Of a stretch of DNA of 64,000 nucleotides, positions 37,255 to 45,508 are shown in pieces (the first letter of the stretch is position 1; the number at the start of each line of letters is the position of its first letter). Below the pieces are notes generated by a model, which was not told the DNA's origin, searched no databases, and was given only the letters and a program-made list of their open reading frames with translations. The stretch is from Streptomyces sp. A1136 (GTDB lineage: Bacteria > Actinomycetota > Actinomycetes > Streptomycetales > Streptomycetaceae): NCBI RefSeq assembly GCF_004795055.1, contig NZ_SSBJ01000008.1, forward strand, positions 1 through 64,000, in the 5' to 3' direction. The position numbers were made by a program, and so were the translations under genes.

Positions 37255-37488
37255 TCACCGGGCCAAGAGGATGATCGCGTAGGCGAGGAAGAAGGCCGCG
37301 CAGAGGATGGCGACGACGCAGATGGCCACCAGGGGCCCGTTGCCCCAGCCGGGCTTCAGCGGGCGGTAGGGCCCGGCGCCGGAGCTGGTGCTGGCCTCCG
37401 CGGGCGGGGTCTCGCCGGGCGGCACTCCGCCGCCGGGTTCGAGTCCGGGGGTGTTCTTCGGGTCGGGGTCGGGGTTGTGTTCTCGCAT
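37255..37488 (-). CDS. DUF6480 family small membrane protein
   Basis: A 77-residue protein. Residues 1-45 are polar and Pro/Gly/Glu-rich with D-P-D-P-K-N-T-P-G-L-E-P-G-G-G-V-P-P, the DUF6480 signature. Residues 53-75 form one membrane segment ending in a short basic tail. The function of the family is unknown; it is widespread in Streptomyces. It stands alone, downstream of the SDR gene on the same strand. Confidence 0.85.
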   Translation of the reverse strand: MREHNPDPDPKNTPGLEPGGGVPPGETPPAEASTSSGAGPYRPLKPGWGNGPLVAICVVAILCAAFFLAYAIILLAR

Positions 37489-37563
37489 GCCCGGCGTCTG
37501 CCCATCGGGGGCCGGCGAAACCCGCCGCGCCCCCGCTCCGGCGCGGCGGCGCGGCCGGCGCCG

Positions 37564-38379
37564 TCAGGGAGTACGCCAGCGGTCGTTCTCCAGGTGGGAG
37601 CCCGCCATGGGCCCCATGCGGAGCATGCCGCCATCCACGGCCCACGAGGCTCCGGTGACGTAAGCCGCCTCCTCGCCCGCGAGGAAGGCGATGACCGCGG
37701 CGACCTCCCGGGCGTCCCCGGGCCGCCCCAGCGGTACGCCCGGCCGGCGCTCGCCGCGCACGTCCCGGTCCTCCTGGCCGGTCATCGGCGTGGCGATCTC
37801 CCCCGGCGCGACGGAGTTGACGGTGATCCCGTGCTCCGCGAGTTCCAGCGCCATCACCTGGGTGAGCAGGCCGAGACCGCCCTTGGCGGCACAGTAGGGC
37901 GCCGCCCCCACGCGCGGCTGGTGCTCGTGCACCGAGGTGACGTTGACGATCCGACCGCCGTCGCCCTGGTCGATCATGCGGCGCGCCGCGCGCTGGGAAC
38001 ACAGGAAAGGGCCGGTGAGGTCCACGTCGAGGACATGGCGGAACCGGTCGAGGCCGATGTCGAGGAACGGTTCGGCGGTGCCGGTGCCGGCGTTGTTGAC
38101 CAGCACGTCGACCCGGCCGAGTTCGTCGGCGAGCGCGTCGATCACGTCGGCCGCACCGGGGAGTTCCGTCAGGTCGAGCCTGGCGACGGCCGCTTTGCGG
38201 CCGTGGCCCCGCACCTCGGCCGCCGTGGCCCGCGCCCCTTCCTCGTCGGTGTGCCAGGTGATGCCGACGTCCAGACCGGCGGCCGCGAGCCGGACGGCGG
38301 TCGCCCGGCCGATCCCGGAGTCCGCTCCGGTGACCACGGCCGCCGTGGGCCGGCGCGCGGTTCCGAGGGGAGTGGTCAT
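37564..38379 (-). CDS. SDR family oxidoreductase (glucose 1-dehydrogenase-like)
   Basis: A 271-residue SDR with T-G-A-D-S-G-I-G near 18-25, N-N-A-G, catalytic V-T-S-V and Y-C-A-A-K, V-A-P-G-E-I-A-T-P-M, and a C-terminal Y-V-T-G-A-S-W-A-V-D-G-G-M, the classic NAD(P) glucose/3-oxoacyl reductase-like ending. ATG at 38379 is seven bases after AAAGGG; another ATG two codons earlier is closer to that site. Single gene, substrate unknown. Confidence 0.87.
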   Translation of the reverse strand: MTTPLGTARRPTAAVVTGADSGIGRATAVRLAAAGLDVGITWHTDEEGARATAAEVRGHGRKAAVARLDLTELPGAADVIDALADELGRVDVLVNNAGTGTAEPFLDIGLDRFRHVLDVDLTGPFLCSQRAARRMIDQGDGGRIVNVTSVHEHQPRVGAAPYCAAKGGLGLLTQVMALELAEHGITVNSVAPGEIATPMTGQEDRDVRGERRPGVPLGRPGDAREVAAVIAFLAGEEAAYVTGASWAVDGGMLRMGPMAGSHLENDRWRTP

Positions 38380-38511
38380 GTCCATGCCCTTTCTCGTTCG
38401 GCGACAGGGACCCGTCGTCTCGCCCCGGCGACGAGGCACGGGAGATCCCTCGTACGGTGCGGGAGGACGAGGTCCGTCGATGGCCCGGCCGTCATCCGCG
38501 GGGTCCGGTGG

Positions 38512-40647
38512 TCACGTCCCGGCCGGCTCGCCAGCGAGGGCGGCCAGGACGCGGTCGGGGGTCAGGGGCAGCTCGCGCAGGCGCCGGCCGGTCGCATGGC
38601 TCACGGCGTTGCCGATGGCCGCCGCGGCGCCGACGATGCCGATCTCCCCGATGCCCTTGCTGCCCATCGGGTTGAGGTGCTTGTCGTGCTCGTCGATCCA
38701 GTGGGCCTCGACGGCCGGGACGTCGGCGTTGGCCGGGACGTGGTAGGCGGCCAGGTCCCGCTCCGCGAAGTCGCCGAACGCCGGGTCGAGGCCGCCGTGT
38801 TCGGTCAGGGCCATGCCGAGCCCCATCACCATCCCCCCGATGAGCTGGGAGCGGGCGGTGCGGGGGTTGAGGATACGGCCGGCGGCGAAGACGCCGAGCA
38901 TCCGGCGCACGCGTACCTCGCCGGTGACGGTGTCCGCCTGTACCTCGGCGAAGTGCGCCCCGAACGCGTGGCGGGCGTACGGTGACTTCTGCTTGGCCGA
39001 CTGGGTGGTGTCGGCGGACGCGGAGAGGCCGGCGGCGGGCAGCGGCCCTTCGTGCCGGGCGAGCCGATCGGTCAGGGCGGTGCACGCGTCGTGTACCGCC
39101 CAACCCCATGAGGCCGTTCCGGTGGAGCCGCCGGCGACGGGTCCCGGAGGCAGCGCGCTGTTCGCGATGGACAGCGAGACCGCGTCGAGCGGGACGCGCA
39201 GCGCGTCGGCGGCGATCTGGGAGAGGACCGTACGGGCGCCGGTCCCGATGTCGGTGGCGTTGACCTCGACGAGGTAGCTCCCGTCGGGGCGGGCGTGGGC
39301 CCGGGCACCCGCCGGGGCGATGTACACGGGGTAGGTGGCGGCGGCCACGCCGCTGCCGATGAGCAACGACCCCTCCCGCGGGGGCGGCCGGCGGCCGGGC
39401 CAGCCGAAGCGGCGCGCGCCCTCGCGCAGGCACTCCACGAGGTGGCGGCTGCTGAAGGGACGGCCGCTGTCGGGCTCGGTGTCCGGGTCGTTGCGTACGC
39501 GCAGCTCGACGGGGTCCAGGTCGAGGGCGTCGGCCAGTTCGTCCATGGCCGACTCCAGCGCGTACATGCCGGGAGTCTCTCCGGGGGCCCGCATCCAGGA
39601 GGGGGTGGGCACGTCGAGCGCGGTGACCCGGTGGGTGGTGCGGTTGTCGGGGGCCCCGTACATCACCCGGGCGGGTACGCCGGCCTGCTCGACGAACTCG
39701 CGCACCTGCGAGGTGTGCGTGGTCACCTCGTGGATGAGGGAGGTGAGGGTGCCGTCGGTGCGGGCGCCGAGCCGGACGCGGTGCAGGGTCGGCGCGCGGT
39801 GGCCGACCGTGGCGGCCATGTACTGACGGGGCAGGGCCAGGGTGACGGGGCGTCCGCAGTGCCGGGTGGCCATGACGGCGAGGACGACGTGGGGGCGCGG
39901 TGTGCCCTTGGAGCCGAATCCGCCGCCCACGTGCTCGGCCAGGACGGTGATGCTGTCCTCCGGCAGCCCGAACAGCCCGGCCAGGACGGTGCGCACCACC
40001 GTGGTGCCCTGGCAGGAGTCGTACACGGTGAGCCGGCCGCGGCCGGCGTCCCAGTCCGCGGTGGCGGCGTGCGGCTCCATCGCGTGGTTGTGCAGGGGCG
40101 GCACCGAGTAGCGGGCGTCGACCCGTACGGGCGCGGCCGCGAACGCCGCGTCCGGATCGCCCTGTTCGCGGTGCGCGGGGTATCCGCCGTTGACTTCCCC
40201 GGGGGTGTAGAGGCCGGGGTGTCCCTCGCGCAGGGTGACGTCGTACGGCTCCGCCTCGTAGGTGACGCGCACCGCGTCGGCGGCGGCCCGGGCCACTTCC
40301 AGGGTGTCGGCGACGGCCAGCGCCACGTACCACCCGCGGTGCGGCACCCGCAGGTCCTGGAGCAGTTGGAGGGTGGGGTCGTCGGAGGGGCCCAGGCGCG
40401 GTGCGTCGTACGGGGTGAGGACGCCCAGGACGCCGGGGAGGGCCAGGGCGGCGGCGGTGTCGACGGCGGTGATCCGGCCGCGGGCGATCGTCGCGGGCAC
40501 CGGCCAGGCGTAGGCCCGTCGGGGGAGGTGCTGTTCGGCGGCGTACCGGGCGGCGCCGGTCACCTTCTCCCGGCCTTCGCGCCGCGGGACGGGGGCACCG
40601 AGGGAGGCTTGGGCGGTGGTGTCGAGGGTGGCGGAGGTGGGGCTCAT
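38512..40647 (-). CDS. Molybdenum hydroxylase large subunit (PaoC/XdhA-like)
   Basis: A 711-residue molybdopterin-cytosine-dinucleotide-type subunit of the xanthine dehydrogenase/aldehyde oxidoreductase family. The N-terminal a/b hammerhead region (R-R-E-G-R-E-K-V-T-G-A-A-R-Y) leads into the cofactor domain with G-G-G-F-G-S-K-G and, near the C-terminus, G-S-K-G-I-G-E-I-G, which carries the catalytic Glu. It is the last of three genes ordered Fe-S, FAD, Mo. The FAD-subunit features point to a PaoABC-like aldehyde oxidase rather than a purine enzyme. Confidence 0.92.
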   Translation of the reverse strand: MSPTSATLDTTAQASLGAPVPRREGREKVTGAARYAAEQHLPRRAYAWPVPATIARGRITAVDTAAALALPGVLGVLTPYDAPRLGPSDDPTLQLLQDLRVPHRGWYVALAVADTLEVARAAADAVRVTYEAEPYDVTLREGHPGLYTPGEVNGGYPAHREQGDPDAAFAAAPVRVDARYSVPPLHNHAMEPHAATADWDAGRGRLTVYDSCQGTTVVRTVLAGLFGLPEDSITVLAEHVGGGFGSKGTPRPHVVLAVMATRHCGRPVTLALPRQYMAATVGHRAPTLHRVRLGARTDGTLTSLIHEVTTHTSQVREFVEQAGVPARVMYGAPDNRTTHRVTALDVPTPSWMRAPGETPGMYALESAMDELADALDLDPVELRVRNDPDTEPDSGRPFSSRHLVECLREGARRFGWPGRRPPPREGSLLIGSGVAAATYPVYIAPAGARAHARPDGSYLVEVNATDIGTGARTVLSQIAADALRVPLDAVSLSIANSALPPGPVAGGSTGTASWGWAVHDACTALTDRLARHEGPLPAAGLSASADTTQSAKQKSPYARHAFGAHFAEVQADTVTGEVRVRRMLGVFAAGRILNPRTARSQLIGGMVMGLGMALTEHGGLDPAFGDFAERDLAAYHVPANADVPAVEAHWIDEHDKHLNPMGSKGIGEIGIVGAAAAIGNAVSHATGRRLRELPLTPDRVLAALAGEPAGT

Positions 40648-40677
40648 CGTGGTCCTGTTCCTGGTCGGTGGCGCGGC

Positions 40678-41688
40678 TTACGGCGTGGCGGGGGAACCGG
40701 GGTGCGTACCGGCCAGCGCGGCGACGGCGTCGCAGGCGAGGTTGCGGGCGAGGGGGACCTTGTACGCGTTGTCGCGCAGCGGCTCCGCCCGGGCGAGTTC
40801 CGCGTCGACGGCCGCTCGGACGGTGTCGGGGTGCGGCTCGGCCCCGGTCAGCCGCGCCTCGGCCGTGGTGGCCCGCCAGGGCCGGTGGGCGAGACCGCCG
40901 AAGGCGAGGGCGATCCGGCGTACCCGGCCGTCGTCGAGGTCGAGGACGGCGGCGACCGACGCGAGGGCGAAGGCGTACGAGGCACGTTCGCGGGCCTTGC
41001 GGTAGAGCGAGACGGCGCCGGGCGCCGCGGGCGGCAGGACGACCCCGGTGATGATCTCTCCGGGGCGGATGACGGTGTCCTGCTCGGGGCGGTCGCCGGG
41101 CAGCCGGTGGAACTCGCCGGCCGCGACGGTGCGGGTGGTGTCCGGGCCGCCGTACAACTCGACCTCGGCGTCCAGCGCGGCCAGGGCCACGGCCATGTCC
41201 GAGGGCTGGGTGGCGATGCAGTGCTCGGAGTGCCCGAGTACCGCGTGGTCGCGGTGGATTCCCTCGCGGGCCCCGCAGCCGCTGCCGGGTTCGCGCTTGT
41301 TGCACGGCTTGGAGAGGTCCTGGAAGTAGGCGCAGCGGGTGCGCTGGAGCAGGTTGCCGCCGGTGGTGGCGACGTTGCGCAGTTGTCCGGAGGCGCCGGC
41401 GAGCAGCGCCTGGCTCAGGAGCGGGTAGCGGGTGCGCACGCGCGGGTCGGCGGCCAGGTCGGTGCCCCGGACCATGGCCCCGACGCGCAGGCCGCCGTCG
41501 GGCAGTTCGGTGATCTCCCCCAGAGGCAGCCGGGAGATGTCGATGAGGGCGGTGGGGGTCTCGACGCCCAGTTTCATCAGGTCCACGAGGTTGGTGCCGC
41601 CGCCGAGGTAACGGGAACCGGGGTGGGCGGCGTAGGCGTCGGCGGCCTCTCGGAGGCTGGTGGCGCGTACGTAGGCGAAGGGCTTCAC
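40678..41688 (-). CDS. Molybdenum hydroxylase FAD subunit with extra Fe-S site (PaoB-like)
   Basis: A 336-residue FAD-binding subunit: [13 protein letters not shown] near 27-39 and [12 protein letters not shown] at 105-116 are flavin-binding loops. Cysteines 119, 129, 138 and 157 ([21 protein letters not shown]) match the inserted [4Fe-4S] cluster of E. coli PaoB/YagS, which xanthine dehydrogenases lack. GTG start overlaps the stop of the Fe-S gene by four bases; the Mo subunit follows 30 bases later. Confidence 0.92.
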   Translation of the reverse strand: MKPFAYVRATSLREAADAYAAHPGSRYLGGGTNLVDLMKLGVETPTALIDISRLPLGEITELPDGGLRVGAMVRGTDLAADPRVRTRYPLLSQALLAGASGQLRNVATTGGNLLQRTRCAYFQDLSKPCNKREPGSGCGAREGIHRDHAVLGHSEHCIATQPSDMAVALAALDAEVELYGGPDTTRTVAAGEFHRLPGDRPEQDTVIRPGEIITGVVLPPAAPGAVSLYRKARERASYAFALASVAAVLDLDDGRVRRIALAFGGLAHRPWRATTAEARLTGAEPHPDTVRAAVDAELARAEPLRDNAYKVPLARNLACDAVAALAGTHPGSPATP

Positions 41689-42338
41689 GCGATCACGTCC
41701 GCGCCGGCCTTGGTGGCCGCGGCGTCCGTGCCCGCGTCGGCGACGGCGCTGACGATGCCGGGGTAGGCACCGCAGCGGCACAGGTTGCCGCTGAGTCGTT
41801 CCCTGATCTCCTCGGCGGTCAACGTCGCCGGCCCGGCCTGCGCGGCGGTGACGGCGGCGGTGACGTGTGAGGGGTGTCCGGCGGCGGCTTCGCGGAGCAC
41901 GCCGACGGCGGAGCAGAGCTGGCCGGGGGTGCAGTAGCCGCACTGGAAGGCGTCGTGCTCGATGAAGGCGCGCTGGAGCGGGTGGAGGACGCCGTCGGGG
42001 GCGGCGAGGCCTTCCACGGTGGTGATCTCGCAGCCGTCGAGGGCGACGGCGAGCAGCAGGCAGCTGTTGACGCGCCGGCCGTCCACGAGGACGGTGCAGG
42101 CGCCGCACTGCCCGTGGTCACATCCCTTCTTGGCGCCGGTCAGGTCCAAGTGCTCGCGCAGGGCGTCGAGGAGCGTGACCCGGTGGTCCAGGTCCAGGTC
42201 GTGGTGGACACCGTTGACGCGCAGGGTCACGCGGGAGCGGGCGCCGCCGGCGACCGCGTCGTCCGGCGTGCGCGACCCCGGTCCGGGGTCACCGCCGTGC
42301 TCCGGCCGGGATGCGGGCGGGTCGGTTGCGTGGGCCAC
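41685..42338 (-). CDS. Molybdenum hydroxylase [2Fe-2S] subunit (PaoA-like)
   Basis: A 217-residue electron-transfer subunit with two [2Fe-2S] domains. The plant-type ferredoxin domain has [13 protein letters not shown] (near 72-84) with the fourth Cys in N-S-C-L-L. The helical domain has C-G-Y-C-T-P-G-Q and N-L-C-R-C-G-A-Y. The N-terminal 35 residues are Pro/Gly/Asp-rich and contain no twin-arginine signal, so the enzyme should be cytoplasmic, unlike periplasmic PaoABC. GTG at 42338 follows GGGAG. First gene of the operon. Confidence 0.92.
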   Translation of the reverse strand: MAHATDPPASRPEHGGDPGPGSRTPDDAVAGGARSRVTLRVNGVHHDLDLDHRVTLLDALREHLDLTGAKKGCDHGQCGACTVLVDGRRVNSCLLLAVALDGCEITTVEGLAAPDGVLHPLQRAFIEHDAFQCGYCTPGQLCSAVGVLREAAAGHPSHVTAAVTAAQAGPATLTAEEIRERLSGNLCRCGAYPGIVSAVADAGTDAAATKAGADVIA

Positions 42339-42503
42339 GACGAACTCCCTTGTCGTCCGTTTGGGGAGGGAATATCCGTCCCACTGCCCAGCCTGGCGCC
42401 TCTCACGCCCGCGCGCGCTCCACGCCCCCGCCCGCCTCCCCGGCCTCCCCCATCCGGCCGACGGTCAGGTTTCGTACGAGGGCGGACCGGTAAGACGCGG
42501 CCC

Positions 42504-43490
42504 ATGGTGCGAATCGGGTACACGATGATGACCGAGCAGGCCGGCCCCCGGGAGCTGGTCGAGCACGTGGTCGGCGCGGAGCGGGCGGGTTTCGACTTCT
42601 CCGTCACCTCCGACCACTACTTCCCCTGGCTGGAGGAGCAGGGGCACTCCCCGTACGCGTGGAGTGTCCTGGGCGCGGCGGCGCAGGCCACGTCGCGGAT
42701 TCCGCTGATGACGTACGTGACCTGTCCGACCATGCGCTACCACCCGGCGGTCGTCGCCCAGAAGGCCGCGACCATGCAGTTGTTGTCGGGCGGGCGGTTC
42801 CGGCTGGGCCTCGGTTCGGGCGAGAACCTGAACGAGCACGTGGTCGGCCCGGGCTGGCCCGCGGCGCACGTCCGGTTGGAGATGCTGGAGGAGGCCGTCG
42901 AGATCATCCGGGACCTCTTCGAGGGCCGATCGGTGAGCCATCACGGGCAGTACTTCGACGTGGAGAACGCCCGCCTGTGGGACCTGCCGGCCGATCCGCC
43001 GCCCATCGGCATCGCGGTCTCCGGAGCCAAGTCCTGCGATCTCGCGGGGCGGCTCGCCGACCTGGTGATCGCCATCGAGCCCGAACGGGACCTGTTGGAG
43101 GCCTTCGACCGGGCCGGGGGCGCCGGAAAGCCGCGGGTCGGTCAGCTGCCCGTGTGCTACGACCCGGACCGCGACGCGGCCGTCAAGCGGGCCCACGAGC
43201 AGTTCCGCTGGTCGGCCGGCGGCTGGAAGGTCAACGCGGAACTGCCCGGACCCGCCGCCTTCGACCAGGCCGCCCGGCACGTCCGGCCCGAGGACATCGC
43301 GGAATCGGTGCCGTGCGGAGACAATGTGGACGACTTCGTGGACGCCGTACGTCCCTTCGTGGAGGCCGGCTTCACGGAGGTGGCGCTCGTCCAGGTGGGC
43401 GGCCGACACCAGGAACCGTTCCTCGAATGGGCGCAGTCGACCCTGCTGCCCGCGCTGCGGGACCTCGGGGCCGACGGCTCCTCCGGATGA
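42504..43490 (+). CDS. F420-dependent LLM-class oxidoreductase (TIGR03557 type)
   Basis: A 328-residue TIM-barrel oxidoreductase of the luciferase-like family, close to F420-dependent glucose-6-phosphate dehydrogenase. V-T-S-D-H-Y-F-P-W-L-E-E-Q-G-H-S near 35-50, T-Y-V-T-C-P-T-M-R-Y-H-P, and L-G-L-G-S-G-E-N-L-N-E-H are characteristic; the latter two line the F420 and substrate pocket. The length is the family norm. It is divergent from the molybdenum hydroxylase operon across 165 bases. No ribosome-binding site is obvious at 42504 and a GTG at the second codon is possible. The exact substrate is unknown. Confidence 0.88.
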   Translation: MVRIGYTMMTEQAGPRELVEHVVGAERAGFDFSVTSDHYFPWLEEQGHSPYAWSVLGAAAQATSRIPLMTYVTCPTMRYHPAVVAQKAATMQLLSGGRFRLGLGSGENLNEHVVGPGWPAAHVRLEMLEEAVEIIRDLFEGRSVSHHGQYFDVENARLWDLPADPPPIGIAVSGAKSCDLAGRLADLVIAIEPERDLLEAFDRAGGAGKPRVGQLPVCYDPDRDAAVKRAHEQFRWSAGGWKVNAELPGPAAFDQAARHVRPEDIAESVPCGDNVDDFVDAVRPFVEAGFTEVALVQVGGRHQEPFLEWAQSTLLPALRDLGADGSSG

Positions 43491-43619
43491 GTCGACACGG
43501 GACCGATGTCCCCCGACCTCGGGCCGGACGGCCGCATTGTGTCCGGGAGAGGGGTGGGCGGCGGACAGGGCGGGCAGGCGCTCGCTCACGAGCCTGATCC
43601 CGATCGAAGGAGGCGCGTC

Positions 43620-43685
43620 GTGCGCAGCTCCCCCACCGGCCGTCGACGTCCCGTGGCGCCCCGGCCCGGCGGTGTGACCGGATGA
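43620..43685 (+). CDS. Short leader ORF coupled to a phosphatase gene
   Basis: GTG at 43620, six bases after a strong GAAGGAGG site, opens 21 codons (M-R-S-S-P-T-G-R-R-R-P-V) and stops at TGA 43683-43685, overlapping the ATG of the phosphatase gene. The phosphatase start itself has only a weak site. The peptide is Pro/Arg/Gly-rich with no family. The best reading is a translated leader that feeds ribosomes to the next gene. Confidence 0.45.
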   Translation: MRSSPTGRRRPVAPRPGGVTG

Positions 43686-45406
43686 CCCCGGTCGTCCCGC
43701 AGGACCCCACCGCCCTCAAGTTGCTCATCGCGCGGGAGGTGGCGGCGCTGCGCGCCGCCGCCCGCCGCGACGCCGGGGTGCGACAGGACGACGCCCCGCC
43801 GCGGGCCGAGGGGTCCCCGACCGGCTGCCCGTGCGGCGGGGGCGAGGGGGCCTCGCACTCCTGCTCCCCCGAGGAGTCCGACGGGCCGTGCGACCACGAT
43901 CCGTGGGGGTGCGTCTGCGCGGCCCTGCCCGCCGTCCCGGTGTCGGCGGCCCTGCTGGCCCCCGTGCGGGACGAGGACGGCCGGCTCGTGGACTTCACCG
44001 TCCGCGCGGGCAACCACGTCCGTTCCGCGCAATGGCTCGACGCCCCCGACGCCCAAGTCGGCCGAAGGCTTGTGGAGGTGCAGCCGGGTGCCGTGGCGGG
44101 CGGTCTGGTCGACGCCCTCGGCGGTGTGCTGGACACGGGGCGGGCCGTCCACTCCTACGCCGTGGACTACACCGAGCAGCAGCGTGACGGGCTGCACCGC
44201 ACCAAGCTGCTGTACGACGCCGCCTCCTGCGGGGACAAGGTGCTGGCGACCTGGCGCCCGGCCCTGAACCGCACGGAGATGATGTCGCTCGACGCCCAGT
44301 ACATCGCCTCGATGGGGTGGGGTACCTGGGACCTGCTGTCCGGCACCGTCGTCTGGTCCGAGGGGCTGGCGTCGATCTTCCGGACGGACCCGGCCAGGCC
44401 GCTGTCGTTGATCGACCTGTGCGACGCGGTGCTCGCGGAGGACGTCCCCCGCTTCGCGAACGTGATGACGGCCATGCTCGACGGGGAGGAGCCGCCCGGC
44501 GCCGACGTACGGTTCACGGTGCTCGGCGAGGTCCGCACCCTGCGGCTGGTCGGGCATCCGGTCATCGCCACGGACGGGCTGCCCTGGCTGCTGCGGCTCA
44601 TCGTCCGCGACCTGACCTCCCAGGTGCGCAGCAGGCAACGGCTGGCGGCGACGCGGCGCCAGACGGAACGGCTGCGCGAGGAGGCGGCGGCCGAGCACCG
44701 GGTGGCATCGGCGCTCAGGGAGGCCCTGCTGCCCACGCACTCCGCCGAACTGGAGGCGCTGGGCATCTCGGTCGCGGCCGCGTACCTGCCGGCGGAGGAG
44801 GACGCCTCGGTCGGCGGGGACTGGTACAAGTGCCGCCTGCTGCCGGACGGCCGCATCCTGCTGGCGATCGGGGACGCGTGCGGTCACGGGTTGGAGGCGG
44901 TGGCCCGCATGGCGCAGCAGCGGCACGCGCTCGCGGGCCTGGCGCACTCCCCCGGCACCCACGCCGGGCAACTGACCACCTGGCTCAACGAACTGCTCTG
45001 CTCCGACCCGGCCGCCGAGACCGCCACGGCGGTCATCGGCCACATCGACGCCGCGCGGAACCTGCGGTGGGCGAGCGCCGGGCACCCCGCTCCCCTCCTG
45101 CTGCGCGGGCACACGGCCACGACGCTCGACACGGAACACCGCGGGCCGCTGTTCGGCCTGCTGCCGGGGCACGAGTACGCGACGGCGACCGTCCCGCTGC
45201 TCCCCGGGGACCTCCTGCTGCTGTACACCGACGGCGTGGTGGAGCGGCGCGGCGAGGACATCACCTACGGGATCGAGTCCCTGCGCAAGGTGCTGGAGTC
45301 GTGCGCGGGTGCGGGGGTGCGGGAGACGCTCGATCGGGTGATGTCCGCCGATCCGACCGAGGAGCACGAGGACGACGCCTGCCTGCTCGCGATCCGGCTG
45401 GACTGA
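43682..45406 (+). CDS. SpoIIE-type phosphatase with N-terminal Cys/His cluster and PAS domain
   Basis: A 574-residue PP2C phosphatase. Residues 40-80 hold six cysteines (49, 51, 61, 70, 77, 79) plus His59 and His72 as C-P-C, H-S-C and C-D-H-D-P-W-G-C-V-C. PAS-like regions follow (about 85-190 and 205-325), the second with W-G-T-W-D-L-L-S-G and R-D-L-T-S-Q. The RsbU/SpoIIE domain (about 345-574) has G-G-D-W-Y, G-D-A-C-G-H-G and Y-T-D-G-V-V-E. The last motif D-A-C-G-H-G has Cys where most have Val-Ala. Coupled to the 21-codon leader by ATGA. A metal or redox sensor is inferred. Confidence 0.88.
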   Translation: MTPVVPQDPTALKLLIAREVAALRAAARRDAGVRQDDAPPRAEGSPTGCPCGGGEGASHSCSPEESDGPCDHDPWGCVCAALPAVPVSAALLAPVRDEDGRLVDFTVRAGNHVRSAQWLDAPDAQVGRRLVEVQPGAVAGGLVDALGGVLDTGRAVHSYAVDYTEQQRDGLHRTKLLYDAASCGDKVLATWRPALNRTEMMSLDAQYIASMGWGTWDLLSGTVVWSEGLASIFRTDPARPLSLIDLCDAVLAEDVPRFANVMTAMLDGEEPPGADVRFTVLGEVRTLRLVGHPVIATDGLPWLLRLIVRDLTSQVRSRQRLAATRRQTERLREEAAAEHRVASALREALLPTHSAELEALGISVAAAYLPAEEDASVGGDWYKCRLLPDGRILLAIGDACGHGLEAVARMAQQRHALAGLAHSPGTHAGQLTTWLNELLCSDPAAETATAVIGHIDAARNLRWASAGHPAPLLLRGHTATTLDTEHRGPLFGLLPGHEYATATVPLLPGDLLLLYTDGVVERRGEDITYGIESLRKVLESCAGAGVRETLDRVMSADPTEEHEDDACLLAIRLD

Positions 45407-45508
45407 CCGCCGCGACGACCCGGCCGGCGTGCGGGCGTCCTTCACCCGTGCGGGCGGTCCGGACCGAGGTGGTCGTTTCGTGCCGGTGCGGCCGGGCAGG
45501 CGCGAGCC

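Noticed and set aside
37433..37450. GGGTTCGAGTCC stretch resembling a tRNA T arm
   Set aside because: It lies in the coding sequence of the DUF6480 gene and has no matching acceptor, anticodon or D arm around it.
39295..41766. 823-codon plus-strand frame opposite the molybdenum hydroxylase genes
   Set aside because: Gly/Val/Asp-rich antisense shadow of clear PaoC- and PaoB-like genes on the minus strand; no motif of its own.
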